DNA of 64,000 nucleotides from Ignavibacteria bacterium (lineage in GTDB: Bacteria; Bacteroidota; Ignavibacteria; Tepidaquicellales; Tepidaquicellaceae): contig JAIBBK010000025.1 in the NCBI GenBank assembly GCA_019694675.1, forward strand, positions 1 to 64,000, written 5' to 3'. Below, piece after piece: positions 63,677 to 64,000 of the stretch. The translations under genes and the position numbers were made by a program. How positions within the stretch are numbered: position 1 is the stretch's first letter; every line of letters starts with the position of its first letter. The notes under the pieces were generated by a model that saw only the letters and a list, made by a program, of their open reading frames with translations, did no database searches and was not told the origin of the DNA.

Positions 63677-64000
63677 TTACTTCTTTGCCGCTGCCTTCTT
63701 CTTTCCGGCTACGGTCTTTCTCTTTCCCTTTCTCGTCCTTGCATTCGTCCTTGTCCTCTGTCCGCGTACAGGCAATCCTTTTCTGTGCCTCTTGCCGCGG
63801 AAAGTGCCGATGTCAACAAGTCTCTTGATGTTCATTGCTACTTCAGACTTCAGAGCGCCTTCAACTTTCAGATCAGCGCCGATCTCAGCCCTGATGTGAT
63901 TCACTTCATCATCCGTAAGCTGTGAGACCTTCTTGTCTTCGCTTATCCCGGCCTTCGCCAGTATTTTTTCAGCAGTTGATCTTCCTATGCCAAATACGGA
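63677..64000 (-). CDS. rpsM: 30S ribosomal protein S13 (5' end outside the window)
   Basis: The visible 107 codons cover all but the N-terminus of S13. The window edge reads [18 protein letters not shown], which matches the region about 20 residues in. The frame continues with [32 protein letters not shown] and the usual Lys/Ala-rich tail. The true start lies beyond position 64000. Confidence 0.96.
   Translation of the reverse strand, partial: SVFGIGRSTAEKILAKAGISEDKKVSQLTDDEVNHIRAEIGADLKVEGALKSEVAMNIKRLVDIGTFRGKRHRKGLPVRGQRTRTNARTRKGKRKTVAGKKKAAAKK

Overview
The window looks like a chromosome segment from a free-living member of the Bacteroidota/Ignavibacteriota side of the FCB group. It is moderately GC-poor and uses ATG plus several GTG and TTG starts. 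The lineage call is an inference from content: type IX secretion (T9SS) C-terminal sorting domains on secreted proteins, a PorV/PorQ-family outer-membrane protein, a GWxTD-domain protein, a TonB-dependent receptor with a carboxypeptidase-like N-terminal domain, a YbbR protein and a 2-oxoacid:ferredoxin oxidoreductase operon. Several genes have clear GGAGG ribosome binding sites. Promoter-like boxes of two styles are visible: TTGA-N17-TATATT/TAATTT/TATTTT, and a TAnnTTTG -7 box. This fits the basal Ignavibacteria-like groups better than classic Bacteroidia.

Layout. 1-6.7 kb: a large outer-membrane barrel fused to a zinc-metallopeptidase and beta-propeller region, tRNA-Arg, and a four-gene 2-oxoacid:ferredoxin oxidoreductase operon. 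6.7-14.8 kb (minus strand): an EamA transporter, a two-gene ABC exporter whose ATP sites look asymmetric, an unlisted 56-aa ORF with its own terminator, an esterase-glgA pair, and a DUF3127 protein with an SSB-like acidic tail. 14.9-18.6 kb (minus strand): the most unusual block, with a CARF-like sensor/regulator, a sigma-factor-like protein, an ARPP-1-like protein, a small ORF and a von Willebrand A protein. A 47-nt dyad lies just upstream of the ARPP-1 gene. 18.8-30.5 kb: a membrane protein, RluD, a T9SS-secreted YCF48-like propeller, a LysM lytic transglycosylase, tRNA-Thr, secD-secF and a STAS protein. 30.7-45.3 kb: purA, DoxX, a membrane metallophosphoesterase, tRNA-Gly and tRNA-Cys, gap, DinB, efp-accB-accC, an enoyl-reductase-like SDR, and a 1134-aa tubulin/FtsZ-like protein ending in a SHOCT-like hairpin.

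45.2-59.1 kb (minus strand) is largely envelope biology. One operon runs GWxTD protein, YbbR, CPBP protease, pdxJ, lptB. Upstream of it are PorV, a large T9SS cargo protein, a TonB receptor and another T9SS cargo. 59.3-64 kb (minus strand) ends in the conserved alpha operon, rpsM (cut by the window edge), rpsK, rpsD, rpoA, rplQ, followed by the ribosome-assembly GTPase ysxC/engB and a 2-hydroxyacid dehydrogenase.

The best candidate for an undescribed system is the CARF-sigma-ARPP1-vWA block. It pairs a predicted ligand sensor with a predicted sigma factor and two proteins of stress or conflict type, and has regulatory DNA to match. Inside it, CARF-like coding sequence extends upstream of the first canonical start codon, which implies either an unusual AUC start or a sequence error. 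The second candidate is the tubulin-like/SHOCT protein at 41.5-44.9 kb.
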